From Hyphomonadaceae bacterium (GTDB lineage Bacteria > Pseudomonadota > Alphaproteobacteria > Caulobacterales > Aquidulcibacteraceae), in contig JAIELJ010000003.1 in assembly GCA_019753105.1 (NCBI GenBank), positions 124,001 through 188,000 on the forward strand: DNA of 64,000 nt, read 5' to 3'. The notes under the pieces are model-generated. The model saw nothing but the letters and a program-made list of their open reading frames with translations. It had not been told where the DNA came from and searched no databases. The position numbers and the translations under genes were made by a program. How positions within the stretch are numbered: position 1 is the stretch's first letter; every line of letters begins with the position of its first letter. This document shows, one piece after another, positions 26,668-36,454 of the stretch.

Positions 26668-28254
26668 TCACGCCTTCAGAAATTCGCCCGCAAGACCGCG
26701 GCGCAAAAGTTCCGCCGTCTGACGCACGCCGAAGATTGCAGCGAAGGCGCCGAAGCGTGGGCCGCTATCGACGCCGAAGAGCACTTCGTACAGCGCCTTG
26801 AACCAATCGCGCAGCGGCTCGAAGCCATGTTCTTTGCCGACGGCGAACACGTCAGCCTGGATCGTCTCGCTATCGGTGAGCTCGGCCGGCATGGCGTCGA
26901 GACGCTTGATCAAGTCTTCGAAGGCTGCGCGCTCCTTATCGGTGGCGGCGCGGAATTGTTTTGTCGGCTTCACGAAATCGTTGAAGTAGGCGAGCGCGTA
27001 GCCGGTGAGTGTATCGAGGAAGGGATGCGTCTGCGGCGTCGCGTCCGGCGCGTACTTGCGGATGAAGCCCCAGATTTGCTCCTTGGTTTCCGCGTTCGCG
27101 GCGGAGACGAGGTTCATCAGCAGCGCGAACGAAATCGGCGATGCGTTCACCGGCGGATTGCCGGCATGGATGTGCCACGCTGGGTTTTCCAAGCGCTCGG
27201 CTTCGTTTTGCTTCTGATAGCTATCGACGAACGACAGATACTCATCGACCGCCTTCGGGATGACGTCGAAATAAAGCTTCTTGGCCGTGCGCGGCTTTTG
27301 AAAATTGTAGAGCGCCAGACTCTCGGGCGCTGCGTACTTCAGCCAATCCTCGATCGAGATGCCGTTGCCCTTGGTCTTTGAAATCTTCTCGCCTTTTTGG
27401 TCGAGGAAGAGTTCGTAGACGTAGTTCACTGGTGGCGGGACGCCGAGGGCTTGGCAGATTTTAGCATAGACCGGCTGGTTTGGCTGGTGGTCCTTGCCGA
27501 ACATTTCGAAATCGACGCCGAGGGCCGCCCAGCGCATGCCGAAGTCCGGCTTCCATTGCATCTTGGCGTGACCGCCCGTGACGGTCTGCGTGATTTCTTC
27601 GCCGTCTTCATCGTCGAATGTCACCGTGCCTTTGGCCGGATCGATCTTCTTCATCGGCACGTAGAGCACGCGGCCGCTCTTCGGTGAGATCGGCAGGAAG
27701 GGGCTGTAGGTCTGGCGGCGTTCTTCGCCGAGCGTCGGCAGCATGATCGCCATGATCGCGTCATAGCGTTCGAGTGCGCGGATCAACATCGCGTCGAAGG
27801 CGCCGGACTTGTAGAGCGCGGTTGCAGACTTGAATTCGTAGTCGAAGCCGAAGCTATCGAGGAACGCGCAGAGGCGCGCATTGTTGTGATGGGCGAAGCT
27901 CTCATGCGTGCCGAACGGATCGGGGACGCTGGTGAGCGGGCGTTGCAAGTACGGCTCGAGCGCTTCGCGGTTGGGCACGTTGTCCGGGATCTTGCGCATG
28001 CCGTCCATGTCGTCGGACACGCAAATGATCTTAGTCGGGATCGTATCGTTGGTAAGCACACGAAAAGCGTGGCGGACCATTGAGGTGCGGACGACTTCGC
28101 CGAACGTGCCGATATGCGGCAGGCCGGAGGGCCCGTAGCCGGTCTCGAAAATCACCGTCTCCTTCGGCGCACGCTTATAGTGTTCGAGCACCAAGCGGGC
28201 TTGTTCGAATGGCCAGGCCTTTGCGCCGGCGGCGAGGGTTGCGAGGTCGGTCAT
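26668..28254 (-). CDS. lysK: Lysyl-tRNA synthetase, class I
   Basis: [22 protein letters not shown] (HIGH-type) and [19 protein letters not shown] (KMSKS-type). Confidence 0.93.
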   Translation of the reverse strand: MTDLATLAAGAKAWPFEQARLVLEHYKRAPKETVIFETGYGPSGLPHIGTFGEVVRTSMVRHAFRVLTNDTIPTKIICVSDDMDGMRKIPDNVPNREALEPYLQRPLTSVPDPFGTHESFAHHNNARLCAFLDSFGFDYEFKSATALYKSGAFDAMLIRALERYDAIMAIMLPTLGEERRQTYSPFLPISPKSGRVLYVPMKKIDPAKGTVTFDDEDGEEITQTVTGGHAKMQWKPDFGMRWAALGVDFEMFGKDHQPNQPVYAKICQALGVPPPVNYVYELFLDQKGEKISKTKGNGISIEDWLKYAAPESLALYNFQKPRTAKKLYFDVIPKAVDEYLSFVDSYQKQNEAERLENPAWHIHAGNPPVNASPISFALLMNLVSAANAETKEQIWGFIRKYAPDATPQTHPFLDTLTGYALAYFNDFVKPTKQFRAATDKERAAFEDLIKRLDAMPAELTDSETIQADVFAVGKEHGFEPLRDWFKALYEVLFGVDSGPRFGAFAAIFGVRQTAELLRRGLAGEFLKA

Positions 28255-28320
28255 GTGCAGCGAATCCAGATGGGAAGCTTGCTTAGACCGCGAAAGCACG
28301 CGCCTGCAAACGATCTGGCG

Positions 28321-28578
28321 CTATTCTGTCGGCGTTTGGCGCCGGCCGAAGAAGCGATCGCGCAGCCGCGCAAGCGAAGCGCGGCGCTTTGCCAGGAAGC
28401 CCCAGCCGAAAACGCCCGCCGCGACCCAGAAAAAGCCTTCCAGGCTCAAGGCCGCCGCCGTGACGATGCCAATCCAGATCGGCATCGAGGGCCGGTTGAA
28501 ATAGGCGACGCCCAGCGCCGTCCATGCCGCAATGACGATCGCGCCCGCGACCGCCAAAATGATCCACCGCACTTTCAT
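28321..28578 (-). CDS. Small membrane hypothetical protein
   Basis: MKVRWIILAVAGAIVIAAWTALGVAYF..., start reset to 28578. Confidence 0.5.
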   Translation of the reverse strand: MKVRWIILAVAGAIVIAAWTALGVAYFNRPSMPIWIGIVTAAALSLEGFFWVAAGVFGWGFLAKRRASLARLRDRFFGRRQTPTE

Positions 28579-28674
28579 GGCGCTCTCTGCTCTCTTTGGC
28601 CCTGAGCAGCCACCGGCGCCTCTATCGGATGCGGACGGTTGCGCTTTTTTTCCAGCCGGGCACGATCCCGATTC

Positions 28675-29175
28675 ATGCGCACCCTGATCCTTCTCCGTCA
28701 CGCCAAAGCCGTCCGCGCCCATGAGGCCGATAGCGACGAAGCGCGTGGGCTGACCGGTCGCGGCCGCCGCGAAGCAGCGTTTGCGGGCGCGGCAATGGAG
28801 GATGCAGGGCTGAAGCCGACTTTGGCTTTGGTCTCAACCGCGGAACGAACGCGCCAAACTGCGGAACATGGTCTGCAGAACTTCGCGCTGGCGACGGAGT
28901 TCGATAACGCGCTTTATCACGCATCGCTCGAAAGCATCTGGGATGCGTTTAACGCCAGCGATGCTGAAAGCGTCGTCATCGTCGGCCACAACCCAGGCAT
29001 AGGCGAACTTGTCTCAGTGCTCGTGCATCAAGCGCATGACGGATCGAAACTCGCGCGCGAGTTCAGCGGGCATTTCCCAACGGCTGCGTTCGCAGCGTTC
29101 GAGATCAAGGGCGATCTCTTGCGCGCCGCTGGTCCGCGGTTGATCACGGCGTGGAAGCCCGATCGCGGCGATTGA
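28675..29175 (+). CDS. Histidine phosphatase family protein (SixA-like)
   Basis: MRTLILLRHAKAVRAHEADSDEARGLTGRGRREA and VVIVGHNPGIGEL. Confidence 0.9.
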   Translation: MRTLILLRHAKAVRAHEADSDEARGLTGRGRREAAFAGAAMEDAGLKPTLALVSTAERTRQTAEHGLQNFALATEFDNALYHASLESIWDAFNASDAESVVIVGHNPGIGELVSVLVHQAHDGSKLAREFSGHFPTAAFAAFEIKGDLLRAAGPRLITAWKPDRGD

Positions 29176-29197
29176 GGCGGGCCTTTCAACCCGCCTC
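29174..29197. terminator. Hairpin between convergent genes
   Basis: GAGGCGGG-CCTTTCAA-CCCGCCTC; weak U-tract. Confidence 0.4.
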
Positions 29198-29209
29198 CGC
29201 ACATCGCGT

Positions 29210-30772
29210 TTAGATCGGTTTTTCTTCTTCCGGCATCGGCTCCGCGCGTGAGGCGCGGCGGGCGAGCTGGAGGAATTCGCTGCGCCAGCCGTGCTCGTCG
29301 CGGCCGCGTGCCGATTGCGCCAGTGCAATGACGTCGTCCCACGCGAAGGCGCGATCGAGATAGGGATCGCCGCGCAGCAATTGGCCATAGCCCGCGACAG
29401 CCGCCGCCCAGCGTGTTGCTTCTGGCGCACGCGCGAGTGTGCTGACGGCGTCGGCATCGGTGATGGCGCGCTCGATCAGGCGCGAGTTGTCTTCGCCCGG
29501 AAGTTTGTAGCGAATGCGCACGAAGGCGAGTTCGCCATCAGTGCCCGACTGCGCTCGCGCGTCAGTTTGATAGCGCAGCGGTTCGGTGAATGTCGGGCCA
29601 CCGACGGGGGTGATCTCGTAGATCGCGGTGACGGAATGGCCCGCGCCGATTTCGCCAGCATCGACGCGGTCATTGTTGAAATCCTCGCGCCGCAAAGCGC
29701 GGGTTTCGTAGCCGATCAAGCGATACTCGGCGACGCGCTCAGGATTGAATTCGACCTGAATTTTCACATCATCAGCGATGGGAAACATCGAGCCGCTAAT
29801 GTCTTCGACCAGAACGCGCTCTGCTTCCGCTTCATTGTCGATGTAGGCGGCGATGCCGTTGCCGTTCTGCGCCAAGCGCTGCATCAGCGCGTCGTGATAA
29901 TTGCCGCCGCCGAAGCCGAGGACTGAAAGGTAGATGCCTTCATCGCGCTTACGCTCGACGAAGTCCTGCAATTGCGCGGTATCGGTGATGCCGACATTGA
30001 AATCGCCGTCCGTCGCAAGGATGACGCGGTTCACAGCTCGTGGATCGAAATTGCGTTCCGCCAGTTCGTACGCACGCGCTAAGCCTTCGCCGCCAGCGGT
30101 GGAGCCGCCAGAACGTAGGCGATCGAGTGCGCGCATAATGGTGCGCCGATCATCGCCGCGCGTTGGTTCAAGCACAGTGCCTGCGTTGCCCGCGTAGGTT
30201 ACGATGGCGATGTGATCGTCTTCCGTCAGCTGTTCCGTCAGCATACGGAAGCCTTCGACGGCGAGTTCAAGTTTATTCGGGTCGCTCATCGATCCGGACA
30301 CATCGACTAGCAAAACGAGATTGAGCGGTGGGCGCTCGGTGCGCTCGATGTCGTAGCCTTGCAGGCCGATATGAACGAGTTGCCGACCTTCCGCCCAGGG
30401 CGAGGGCGTAACAGAAATCGTTGTCGAGAATGGCGTTTCGCGTGAATCGGGCGGGGTGTAGCCGTAATCGAAGTAGTTGATCAGCTCTTCGATCCGCACC
30501 GCGTCTTGCGGCGGCAAACGGCCTTCGCTCAAGAAGCGGCGGACGTTGGAGTACGAGGCAGTGTCTACGTCGATTGAGAAGGTAGACACGGGCTCCACGG
30601 CCGCTACGCGTATCGGACTGGGCGGCGTGGCTTCGTAACGCTCGCGCTCTTCGGGTGACATCGCTTGAACCGCGGCCTCTTCGGCCGGGCTGGCATAGTA
30701 CGCAGATCCGCCTTCACCGCATGCTGCAAGAGCAAGCAGTGCGGCGGCGCAAGCCGCACGCAAGACTTTCAT
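29210..30772 (-). CDS. VWA-domain lipoprotein (YfbK-like)
   Basis: Lipobox LLALAACGEG; FSIDVDTASYSNVRRFLSEGRLPPQDAVRIEELINYFDY; MIDAS LVLLVDVSGSMSDPNKLELA. Confidence 0.92.
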   Translation of the reverse strand: MKVLRAACAAALLALAACGEGGSAYYASPAEEAAVQAMSPEERERYEATPPSPIRVAAVEPVSTFSIDVDTASYSNVRRFLSEGRLPPQDAVRIEELINYFDYGYTPPDSRETPFSTTISVTPSPWAEGRQLVHIGLQGYDIERTERPPLNLVLLVDVSGSMSDPNKLELAVEGFRMLTEQLTEDDHIAIVTYAGNAGTVLEPTRGDDRRTIMRALDRLRSGGSTAGGEGLARAYELAERNFDPRAVNRVILATDGDFNVGITDTAQLQDFVERKRDEGIYLSVLGFGGGNYHDALMQRLAQNGNGIAAYIDNEAEAERVLVEDISGSMFPIADDVKIQVEFNPERVAEYRLIGYETRALRREDFNNDRVDAGEIGAGHSVTAIYEITPVGGPTFTEPLRYQTDARAQSGTDGELAFVRIRYKLPGEDNSRLIERAITDADAVSTLARAPEATRWAAAVAGYGQLLRGDPYLDRAFAWDDVIALAQSARGRDEHGWRSEFLQLARRASRAEPMPEEEKPI

Positions 30773-30927
30773 GATGTTTCTCTCCGCGAAGTCGGGGGGG
30801 CTCATATGACTTCGACGCAGCGACGCTCTCACGAGTTTGTGAATTCGTCTCCGCAAACCTATGCAGAGCGGCGAGTCAAAATTTCATAGCGCGTTGCGGG
30901 CGCGCCACGATGTGCGTGACGGCGTTG

Positions 30928-31551
30928 CTACTGGCTCGCCCAAACGATCCGCGCGATCCAATCGATTTCCGCCGTGCTCAGCTCTCGCGGCGCATGCGCG
31001 GTGTTGAGTGAGATGAGTTCGATCGTTTGATCGTTTCTGCGTCCGAGAATTTTTGCCAGCACTTCGCCGGCGCTGGTGCGGACGACGACGCGATCGCCGC
31101 GCCGTACGGCCGCACCCGGTTGCACGATGACGACGTCGCCAGCGCGATACATCGGCTCCATAGAGTCGCCCGCGATCTCGAGCGCGTAGACGCGCTCATC
31201 GCCGAGATCAGGAAAGCGCACGGTTTCATCGGCGCCGACAGGAAAGCCTTGTTCGTCGAAGAAACCATCCGCGCCCGCGCGCGCCATGCCGACGATCGGG
31301 ATCGCGCGGCCAGCGCCGCCGGATTTGCCGGCGAGCAGCGCCGCGAATTCGTCCCAACTGGTCTCCGCCGCGGCGAGCGCGCGGGCGACGCTTTCGGTGG
31401 AGGGCCAGCGCGGTTTGCCGTCTGGTGCTTGGCGCTTGGATTTGTTGAAAGTGGTGGCATCGAGCCCGGCGGCGCGCGCGAGGCCGGAGGCGGTCATGCC
31501 CCGCCGCTCGGCGACTTGATCGATGGCGCGCCAGATTTGACTGTGCTGCAT
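30928..31551 (-). CDS. XRE/S24-family LexA-like repressor
   Basis: N-terminal HTH GMTASGLARAAGLDATTFNKSKR; S24 region ALEIAGDSMEPMYRAGDVVIVQPGAAVRRGDRVVV. Confidence 0.9.
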   Translation of the reverse strand: MQHSQIWRAIDQVAERRGMTASGLARAAGLDATTFNKSKRQAPDGKPRWPSTESVARALAAAETSWDEFAALLAGKSGGAGRAIPIVGMARAGADGFFDEQGFPVGADETVRFPDLGDERVYALEIAGDSMEPMYRAGDVVIVQPGAAVRRGDRVVVRTSAGEVLAKILGRRNDQTIELISLNTAHAPRELSTAEIDWIARIVWASQ

Positions 31552-31585
31552 GGGTGGAGATTAGCGGGCGCGCGCGGACTTTCAA

Positions 31586-31597
31586 CCTAATTATAGG
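31586..31597 (-). promoter_or_regulatory. Candidate -10 box within short imperfect palindrome upstream of S24 repressor
   Basis: Minus strand CCTATAATTAGG containing TATAAT, ~40 bp upstream of the start. Confidence 0.35.
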
Positions 31598-31705
31598 ACC
31601 AAAATCCAATTTGAGGCTCATAGCGCATCTTGGGGTTGAGCTTCGCGCGCGAGCGGAAAAGTCGTGCTATGCGCCCCCGTCCAGAATCGGCCACGGAACA
31701 GAGCT

Positions 31706-32770
31706 GTGAGTGGCTTGCACGATATTTCGACCCGCGCCCTGCGCGTCATTGATCCGGAGACGGCGCACCATGCGGCGTTGCTTGGGCTGCGTGCTGGGCT
31801 CGGGCCGCGTGCGCGCGCCGATCGCTATCCGCGTTTGAAGACGACGCTGGCGGGGCTTGAGCTTCCCAATCCACTCGGCATGGCCGCAGGCTTCGACAAG
31901 AATTGCGAAGCGCCTGATGCATTGCTCGCCGCGGGGTTCGGCTTTGTTGAATGCGGCACCGTCACGCCTCTGCCGCAGGAGGGCAATCCGCGGCCGCGCA
32001 TCTTTCGCTTGAGCGAGGACCGCGCCGTGATCAATCGCCTCGGGTTCAACAATAAGGGTCTCGACGCATTCGCCGATCGCTTGGCCGCGCGTGCGGCGCG
32101 TGGCGGCGTCGTGGGCGCGAATGTTGGCGCCAACAAAGAAAGCAAGGACCGCCCCGCGGACTATGTGCTTGGCATGGGCAAGGTGTGGAAGCGCGCCGCG
32201 TACGTCACGGCCAACATCTCATCGCCGAACACGCCTGGCCTGCGAGGGCTGCAGGAGCGCGGCGCGCTGGAGGACTTGCTCGGCCGTATGCGCGAGGCGC
32301 GGGGGGCGCTAGAGGGCGCACACGGCCGGCGGCCATTGTTTCTCAAAGTGGCGCCAGATCTGGATGAGACCGCAATTGGCGACATCGTCGATCTCGCCCT
32401 CCAATACGGGCTCGATGCGCTCATTGTATCGAACACCACGATCCAGCGCCCGGAGCATCTGACGTCGGATAATCGCGAGGAGCAGGGCGGTCTATCAGGC
32501 CAGCCGCTGTTTCAGATATCGAACCACGTTTTGCGGCTGTTCGCGCAAGCGCTGGGCGGACGTTTGCCCTTGATTGGCGTAGGCGGCGTCGAAAACGGCC
32601 TGACCGCGCTCGCCAAGCTGCGCGCCGGCGCGAGCGCCGTGCAGCTCTATTCAGCGCTTGTCTATCAGGGGCCTGGTTTGGTGGCGCGGATACTCAACGA
32701 ACTCGACGGCCTGTTGGCCGCCGAGGGTGTCGATCATGTTTCTGAAATTATCGGCGACGCTGCGCGTTAG
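31706..32770 (+). CDS. pyrD: Dihydroorotate dehydrogenase (quinone)
   Basis: GLELPNPLGMAAGFDKNCEAPDALLAAGFGFVECGTVTPLPQEGNPRPRIFRL; ANISSPNTPGLRGLQ; IGVGGVENG. Confidence 0.95.
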   Translation: MSGLHDISTRALRVIDPETAHHAALLGLRAGLGPRARADRYPRLKTTLAGLELPNPLGMAAGFDKNCEAPDALLAAGFGFVECGTVTPLPQEGNPRPRIFRLSEDRAVINRLGFNNKGLDAFADRLAARAARGGVVGANVGANKESKDRPADYVLGMGKVWKRAAYVTANISSPNTPGLRGLQERGALEDLLGRMREARGALEGAHGRRPLFLKVAPDLDETAIGDIVDLALQYGLDALIVSNTTIQRPEHLTSDNREEQGGLSGQPLFQISNHVLRLFAQALGGRLPLIGVGGVENGLTALAKLRAGASAVQLYSALVYQGPGLVARILNELDGLLAAEGVDHVSEIIGDAAR

Positions 32771-33435
32771 CTTCGCGCTGTGATGCGCTCGCGCATCGAG
32801 GCAGTGACCGTACGCAGTTCCGTCATCAAGCTGCGGATGTTGCCGTTGTTGCGATCAAGCTGCGCGAGGAAGTCGCGTTGCTGTTGTTGCGCCAACCAGA
32901 TTTGGTTGCCCTCAAGGATCAGCGACACGTCCACGACTTTCCAGGCATCGCCGGAGCGCAGCAGGCGCCATTGCACGGTCTGCGGGCGACCGCTGCGCGG
33001 CGTGAGCTGCGTGTTGACGATCACATCACGCCCCGCGACGCGCTCTGTCGAGCCGATCACGCGAATGGCGCTGCCATTGAACGTTTCGAGGCGATCTTCG
33101 TAAACCGCGATCGAATATTCCTGGAACGTGCGCGTCCATTCGGTGCGCAGCGACGCGTCTGAGCGCAGTTGCGAGCTGTAGCGACCGAGCACGAAGTTCG
33201 CGATGCGCGGCATGTCGGCGAACTCCGACATGAGGCGATTGAACGTCTGACGGCGTTGCGTCGCCGACATCGACCGATTGCCGAGCGTGCTCAGCGCCGC
33301 CGTTGCGTTCTCTTGTACGTAACGCTCAGCGTCTGTGTTGCGAGTCTGGGCGAGAGCTTCCGGCGCGCCTGCAACGAGCCCGAGCGCCACGATTCCAGCG
33401 AGGAAAGCGGAGCGGGTGATGGGGAGGGCAGGCAC
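32767..33435 (-). CDS. mlaC: MlaC/Ttg2D family phospholipid-binding protein
   Basis: RYVQENATAALSTLGN...FNRLMSEFADMPRIANFVLGRYSSQL...WKVVDVSLILEG; next to MlaA. Confidence 0.82.
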   Translation of the reverse strand: MPALPITRSAFLAGIVALGLVAGAPEALAQTRNTDAERYVQENATAALSTLGNRSMSATQRRQTFNRLMSEFADMPRIANFVLGRYSSQLRSDASLRTEWTRTFQEYSIAVYEDRLETFNGSAIRVIGSTERVAGRDVIVNTQLTPRSGRPQTVQWRLLRSGDAWKVVDVSLILEGNQIWLAQQQQRDFLAQLDRNNGNIRSLMTELRTVTASMRERITARS

Positions 33436-33448
33436 GTCGTTGTCTCCT

Positions 33449-34345
33449 TTACTTAGGCGAGGATGTGGGAACGTCCTTGGCGCTCGCCAAGGATACGGCG
33501 GGATCCAGAACCTGGATTGGCTTCGACTGTTGCGAAAATTCCCCACCGACGTTTCCCTCAGCCGTCGGTGTCTCTTCTATCTCTTCAAACTCCGGCAAAT
33601 CTTGGACATCTGCGGGACCGTTTTGGATCGCACTTTCGCGCAGCAAAAAGTATGACGTGCGGATTGTGACATAGGGATCGAGTGAATCGCGGCGAATATC
33701 GTCGATTGTCTCAATGACTTGCTCGCGCGCCGATAGCGCGGTGAGCGCCGTGCGAATTGCACGCGCTTCGTCGGCTTCATCGAATTCCGCGTAAGAGAGC
33801 GGATCGAACGCGGTGTCGATGATGCGGCCGAATGTGTCGCGCACCGTGGTCGGCCCCATCAGCGGCACAAAGATATACGGGCCCTCATCGACGCCCCAAA
33901 CCGCGAGTGTTTGGCCGAAATCTTCGTCATGGCGCTCAAGGCCCATCGACGTCGCGGGATCGAAGATGCCGGCGACGCCAACGGTCGAGTTGATGACGAA
34001 GCGCCCTGCCGTCGTGCCGGCGCGAGGGATTTCACCTTGCAAAACGTCGTTTGCGAAAATCACCGGGCCACGCAGGTTGCGCAGTACGTTGCGCACACCG
34101 GCGCGAAAGAAGCCTGGCGTCACAGCGCGATAGCCGCGCGCGATCGGTTCAACGACGGCTTCATCAACGCCCTCGTGAAATGCGAACATCGAACGGTTGA
34201 AGCCTTCCCAAGGATCGCCCGCATCGCCCTGGTCCGCCGGGGCGGCCGCTTCGACGACAGGCTGAGCCTCTTGCGCGGACGCAAGACCGGGCGCGGCCAG
34301 ACAGGCCGCAAACGACAAAACAGCAATTCCCCGCATCACAGACAC
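33449..34345 (-). CDS. mlaA: MlaA (VacJ) family lipoprotein
   Basis: DPWEGFNRSMFAFHEGVDEAVVEPIARGYRAVTP; RFVINSTVGVAGIFDPATSMGLERHDEDFGQTLAVWGV. Confidence 0.9.
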   Translation of the reverse strand: MSVMRGIAVLSFAACLAAPGLASAQEAQPVVEAAAPADQGDAGDPWEGFNRSMFAFHEGVDEAVVEPIARGYRAVTPGFFRAGVRNVLRNLRGPVIFANDVLQGEIPRAGTTAGRFVINSTVGVAGIFDPATSMGLERHDEDFGQTLAVWGVDEGPYIFVPLMGPTTVRDTFGRIIDTAFDPLSYAEFDEADEARAIRTALTALSAREQVIETIDDIRRDSLDPYVTIRTSYFLLRESAIQNGPADVQDLPEFEEIEETPTAEGNVGGEFSQQSKPIQVLDPAVSLASAKDVPTSSPK

Positions 34346-34564
34346 CCTAAGGTTCCCCCGAATAATCGTGGCCGATGGTTAACCAAGTTTGCTTTTACGA
34401 TGCCTAAGTGGTGCTCGCTTCTGCGAAATGACCCGTGAAATCGCTCCGCAGCCGGGTTTATCCACCGCAGCGGCGCCCGCGCCACAGTTTCTACCGCCAG
34501 TTGGGGGCGTGAGATGGGGACAAGCGCGGCTTGGCCGCTTGCGCGCCCTCGAGGCGCATGCTTC

Positions 34565-34584
34565 ATATAAAGATATGTTTATAT
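34565..34584. promoter_or_regulatory. 20-bp near-perfect palindrome, candidate operator of the ArsR-methyltransferase gene
   Basis: ATATAAAGATATGTTTATAT; the only asymmetric pair is G/G. Confidence 0.6.
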
Positions 34585-35552
34585 CTCCAACTCCTCCCGT
34601 CCCGGAGCGGCGGGACGCTGGCCGGGTGGTTCTGGCGCTGAAAGCGGCGGGTGAGCAGACCCGGCTGCGAGCGCTCGCTTTGCTGACCGAGGGTGAGTTG
34701 GCCGTCGGCGAACTGGCGCAGGCGCTGGATCAGAGCCAGCCGCGCGTCAGCCGGCATTTGAAGCTGCTGACCGAAGCTGGATTGGTCGAGCGCGCGCCGG
34801 AAGGCGCGTGGGTGTTCTATCGCTTGCCGCGCGCACACACGACGGAGCGCCATCTCGCGGAAGCGGCGCTGACAATGCTTGATCCGAGCGATCCGGTGAT
34901 TGCGCGTGATGCGGAGCGCTTGGGCGCGATCCGCGCGTCGCGCGATGAAGCAGCGGCGGAGTATTTCGAACGCAATGCCGCCGATTGGGAGCGCGTGCGC
35001 GCGCTGCATTTGCCGGAAGCGGATATCGATAGCGCCATCCTCGCAGCTGCGGGCGCTGGGCCGTTTGAGCTGATGGTCGATGTCGGCGTTGGGCAAGGGC
35101 GCATGATTCAGCTCTTTGCTGATCGTGTCCGTCGCGCTGAAGGTTTCGACACGTCGCGTCAGATGCTGGCGATTGCGCGTGCTTCGTTGGATGATCTGAA
35201 GACGAAAGCTGCGCTGCGCTTCGGTGATGCATACGCACCGCCGATCGAAGCGGGCAGCGCGGACTTGGTGACGATCCACCAAGTGCTGCACTTTCTTTCC
35301 GATCCGGGGCGAGCGATCAAGGAAGCGGCGCGCTTGCTGAAGAGTGGCGGGCGCTTACTGATCGTCGATTTCGCGCCGCATGGCTTGGAGTTCTTGCGAG
35401 AAGAACACGCGCATCGCCGCTTAGGCTTCGCTGATCGCGAAATCGCCGAGTGGTGCGAAGCTGCAGGCGTGCGCAAGCCGAAGATAACGACGCTTGCGCC
35501 TCAGAAGCGCGAGGCGCTGACCGTGAAAATCTGGGCCGGGGAAAAGGCATGA
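34575..35552 (+). CDS. ArsR-family regulator fused to SAM-dependent methyltransferase (SahR-like)
   Basis: ArsR HTH LAVGELAQALDQSQPRVSRHLKLLTEAGLVERAPEGAWVFYRL fused to methyltransferase LMVDVGVGQGRMIQLFADRV; upstream of metF/metH. Confidence 0.85.
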   Translation: MFISPTPPVPERRDAGRVVLALKAAGEQTRLRALALLTEGELAVGELAQALDQSQPRVSRHLKLLTEAGLVERAPEGAWVFYRLPRAHTTERHLAEAALTMLDPSDPVIARDAERLGAIRASRDEAAAEYFERNAADWERVRALHLPEADIDSAILAAAGAGPFELMVDVGVGQGRMIQLFADRVRRAEGFDTSRQMLAIARASLDDLKTKAALRFGDAYAPPIEAGSADLVTIHQVLHFLSDPGRAIKEAARLLKSGGRLLIVDFAPHGLEFLREEHAHRRLGFADREIAEWCEAAGVRKPKITTLAPQKREALTVKIWAGEKA

Positions 35553-36454
35553 GTTACGCGCATAATCTCATCGCGGAAGCGGCGGAGCGTTTGGGGAGCC
35601 CGCGCGTGTCGTTCGAGTTCTTCCCTCCGAAGACGGAAGCGTTGGAAGTGCAGCTCTGGGAAAGCATCCGCAAGCTGGAGCAATTGCAGCCGAGCTTCGT
35701 CTCGGTGACATACGGCGCTGGCGGTTCAACGCGCGACCGCACGCACCGCACGGTGTCGCGCATCGTAAACGAAACATCGATGCAGCCTGCTGCGCACTTG
35801 ACGGTGGTGGGCGCAAGCCGGGCTGAAGTGGATTCTGTTTTGCAGGATTATTGGAACGCGGGCGTGCGCCATATCGTGGCGTTGCGCGGTGATCCGCCGG
35901 CCGGTGTGAATGCGCCGTTTGAGCCGCATCCCGAAGGCTATGCGAATGCGGCAGCACTGGTTGAAGGCGCGCGCAAGGTTGGCGCGTTCGATATTTCTGT
36001 GGCGGTGCACCCCGAGAAGCACCCTGCTAGCGCGACTTGGGCGCACGACATCGAGAACTTCAAACAGAAGCTCGACGCCGGCGCCACGCGCGGCATTTCG
36101 CAATTCTTCTTCGATGGCGACGCGTTCTTGCGTTTCCGCGATCGCTTGGCGGCGGCTGGCGTCACCGCGCCGATCGTGCCGGGCATCATGCCGGTGACGA
36201 ACGTGAAGGGCTTGCGCAAAATGGCCGAAGGTTGCGGCGCCAGCATTCCGGGCTGGATGATCCGCTTGTTCGAGGGTCTCGACGATGATCCCGACACGCG
36301 CCGTCTTGTAGCGGCGGCGACGACTGCCCAGCTTTGCGCGCAGCTTGCTGCCGAAGGCGTCGAGGATTTTCACTTCTACACATTGAACCGCGCCGATCTC
36401 ACGCTCGCGATCTGCCGCATCATCGGCGTGCGCGCCAAGGAGGCGGTGCAATGA
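35549..36454 (+). CDS. metF: Methylenetetrahydrofolate reductase
   Basis: RVSFEFFPPKTEALEVQLWESIRKL; FVSVTYGAGGSTRDRT; ALRGDPPAG. Confidence 0.95.
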   Translation: MSYAHNLIAEAAERLGSPRVSFEFFPPKTEALEVQLWESIRKLEQLQPSFVSVTYGAGGSTRDRTHRTVSRIVNETSMQPAAHLTVVGASRAEVDSVLQDYWNAGVRHIVALRGDPPAGVNAPFEPHPEGYANAAALVEGARKVGAFDISVAVHPEKHPASATWAHDIENFKQKLDAGATRGISQFFFDGDAFLRFRDRLAAAGVTAPIVPGIMPVTNVKGLRKMAEGCGASIPGWMIRLFEGLDDDPDTRRLVAAATTAQLCAQLAAEGVEDFHFYTLNRADLTLAICRIIGVRAKEAVQ

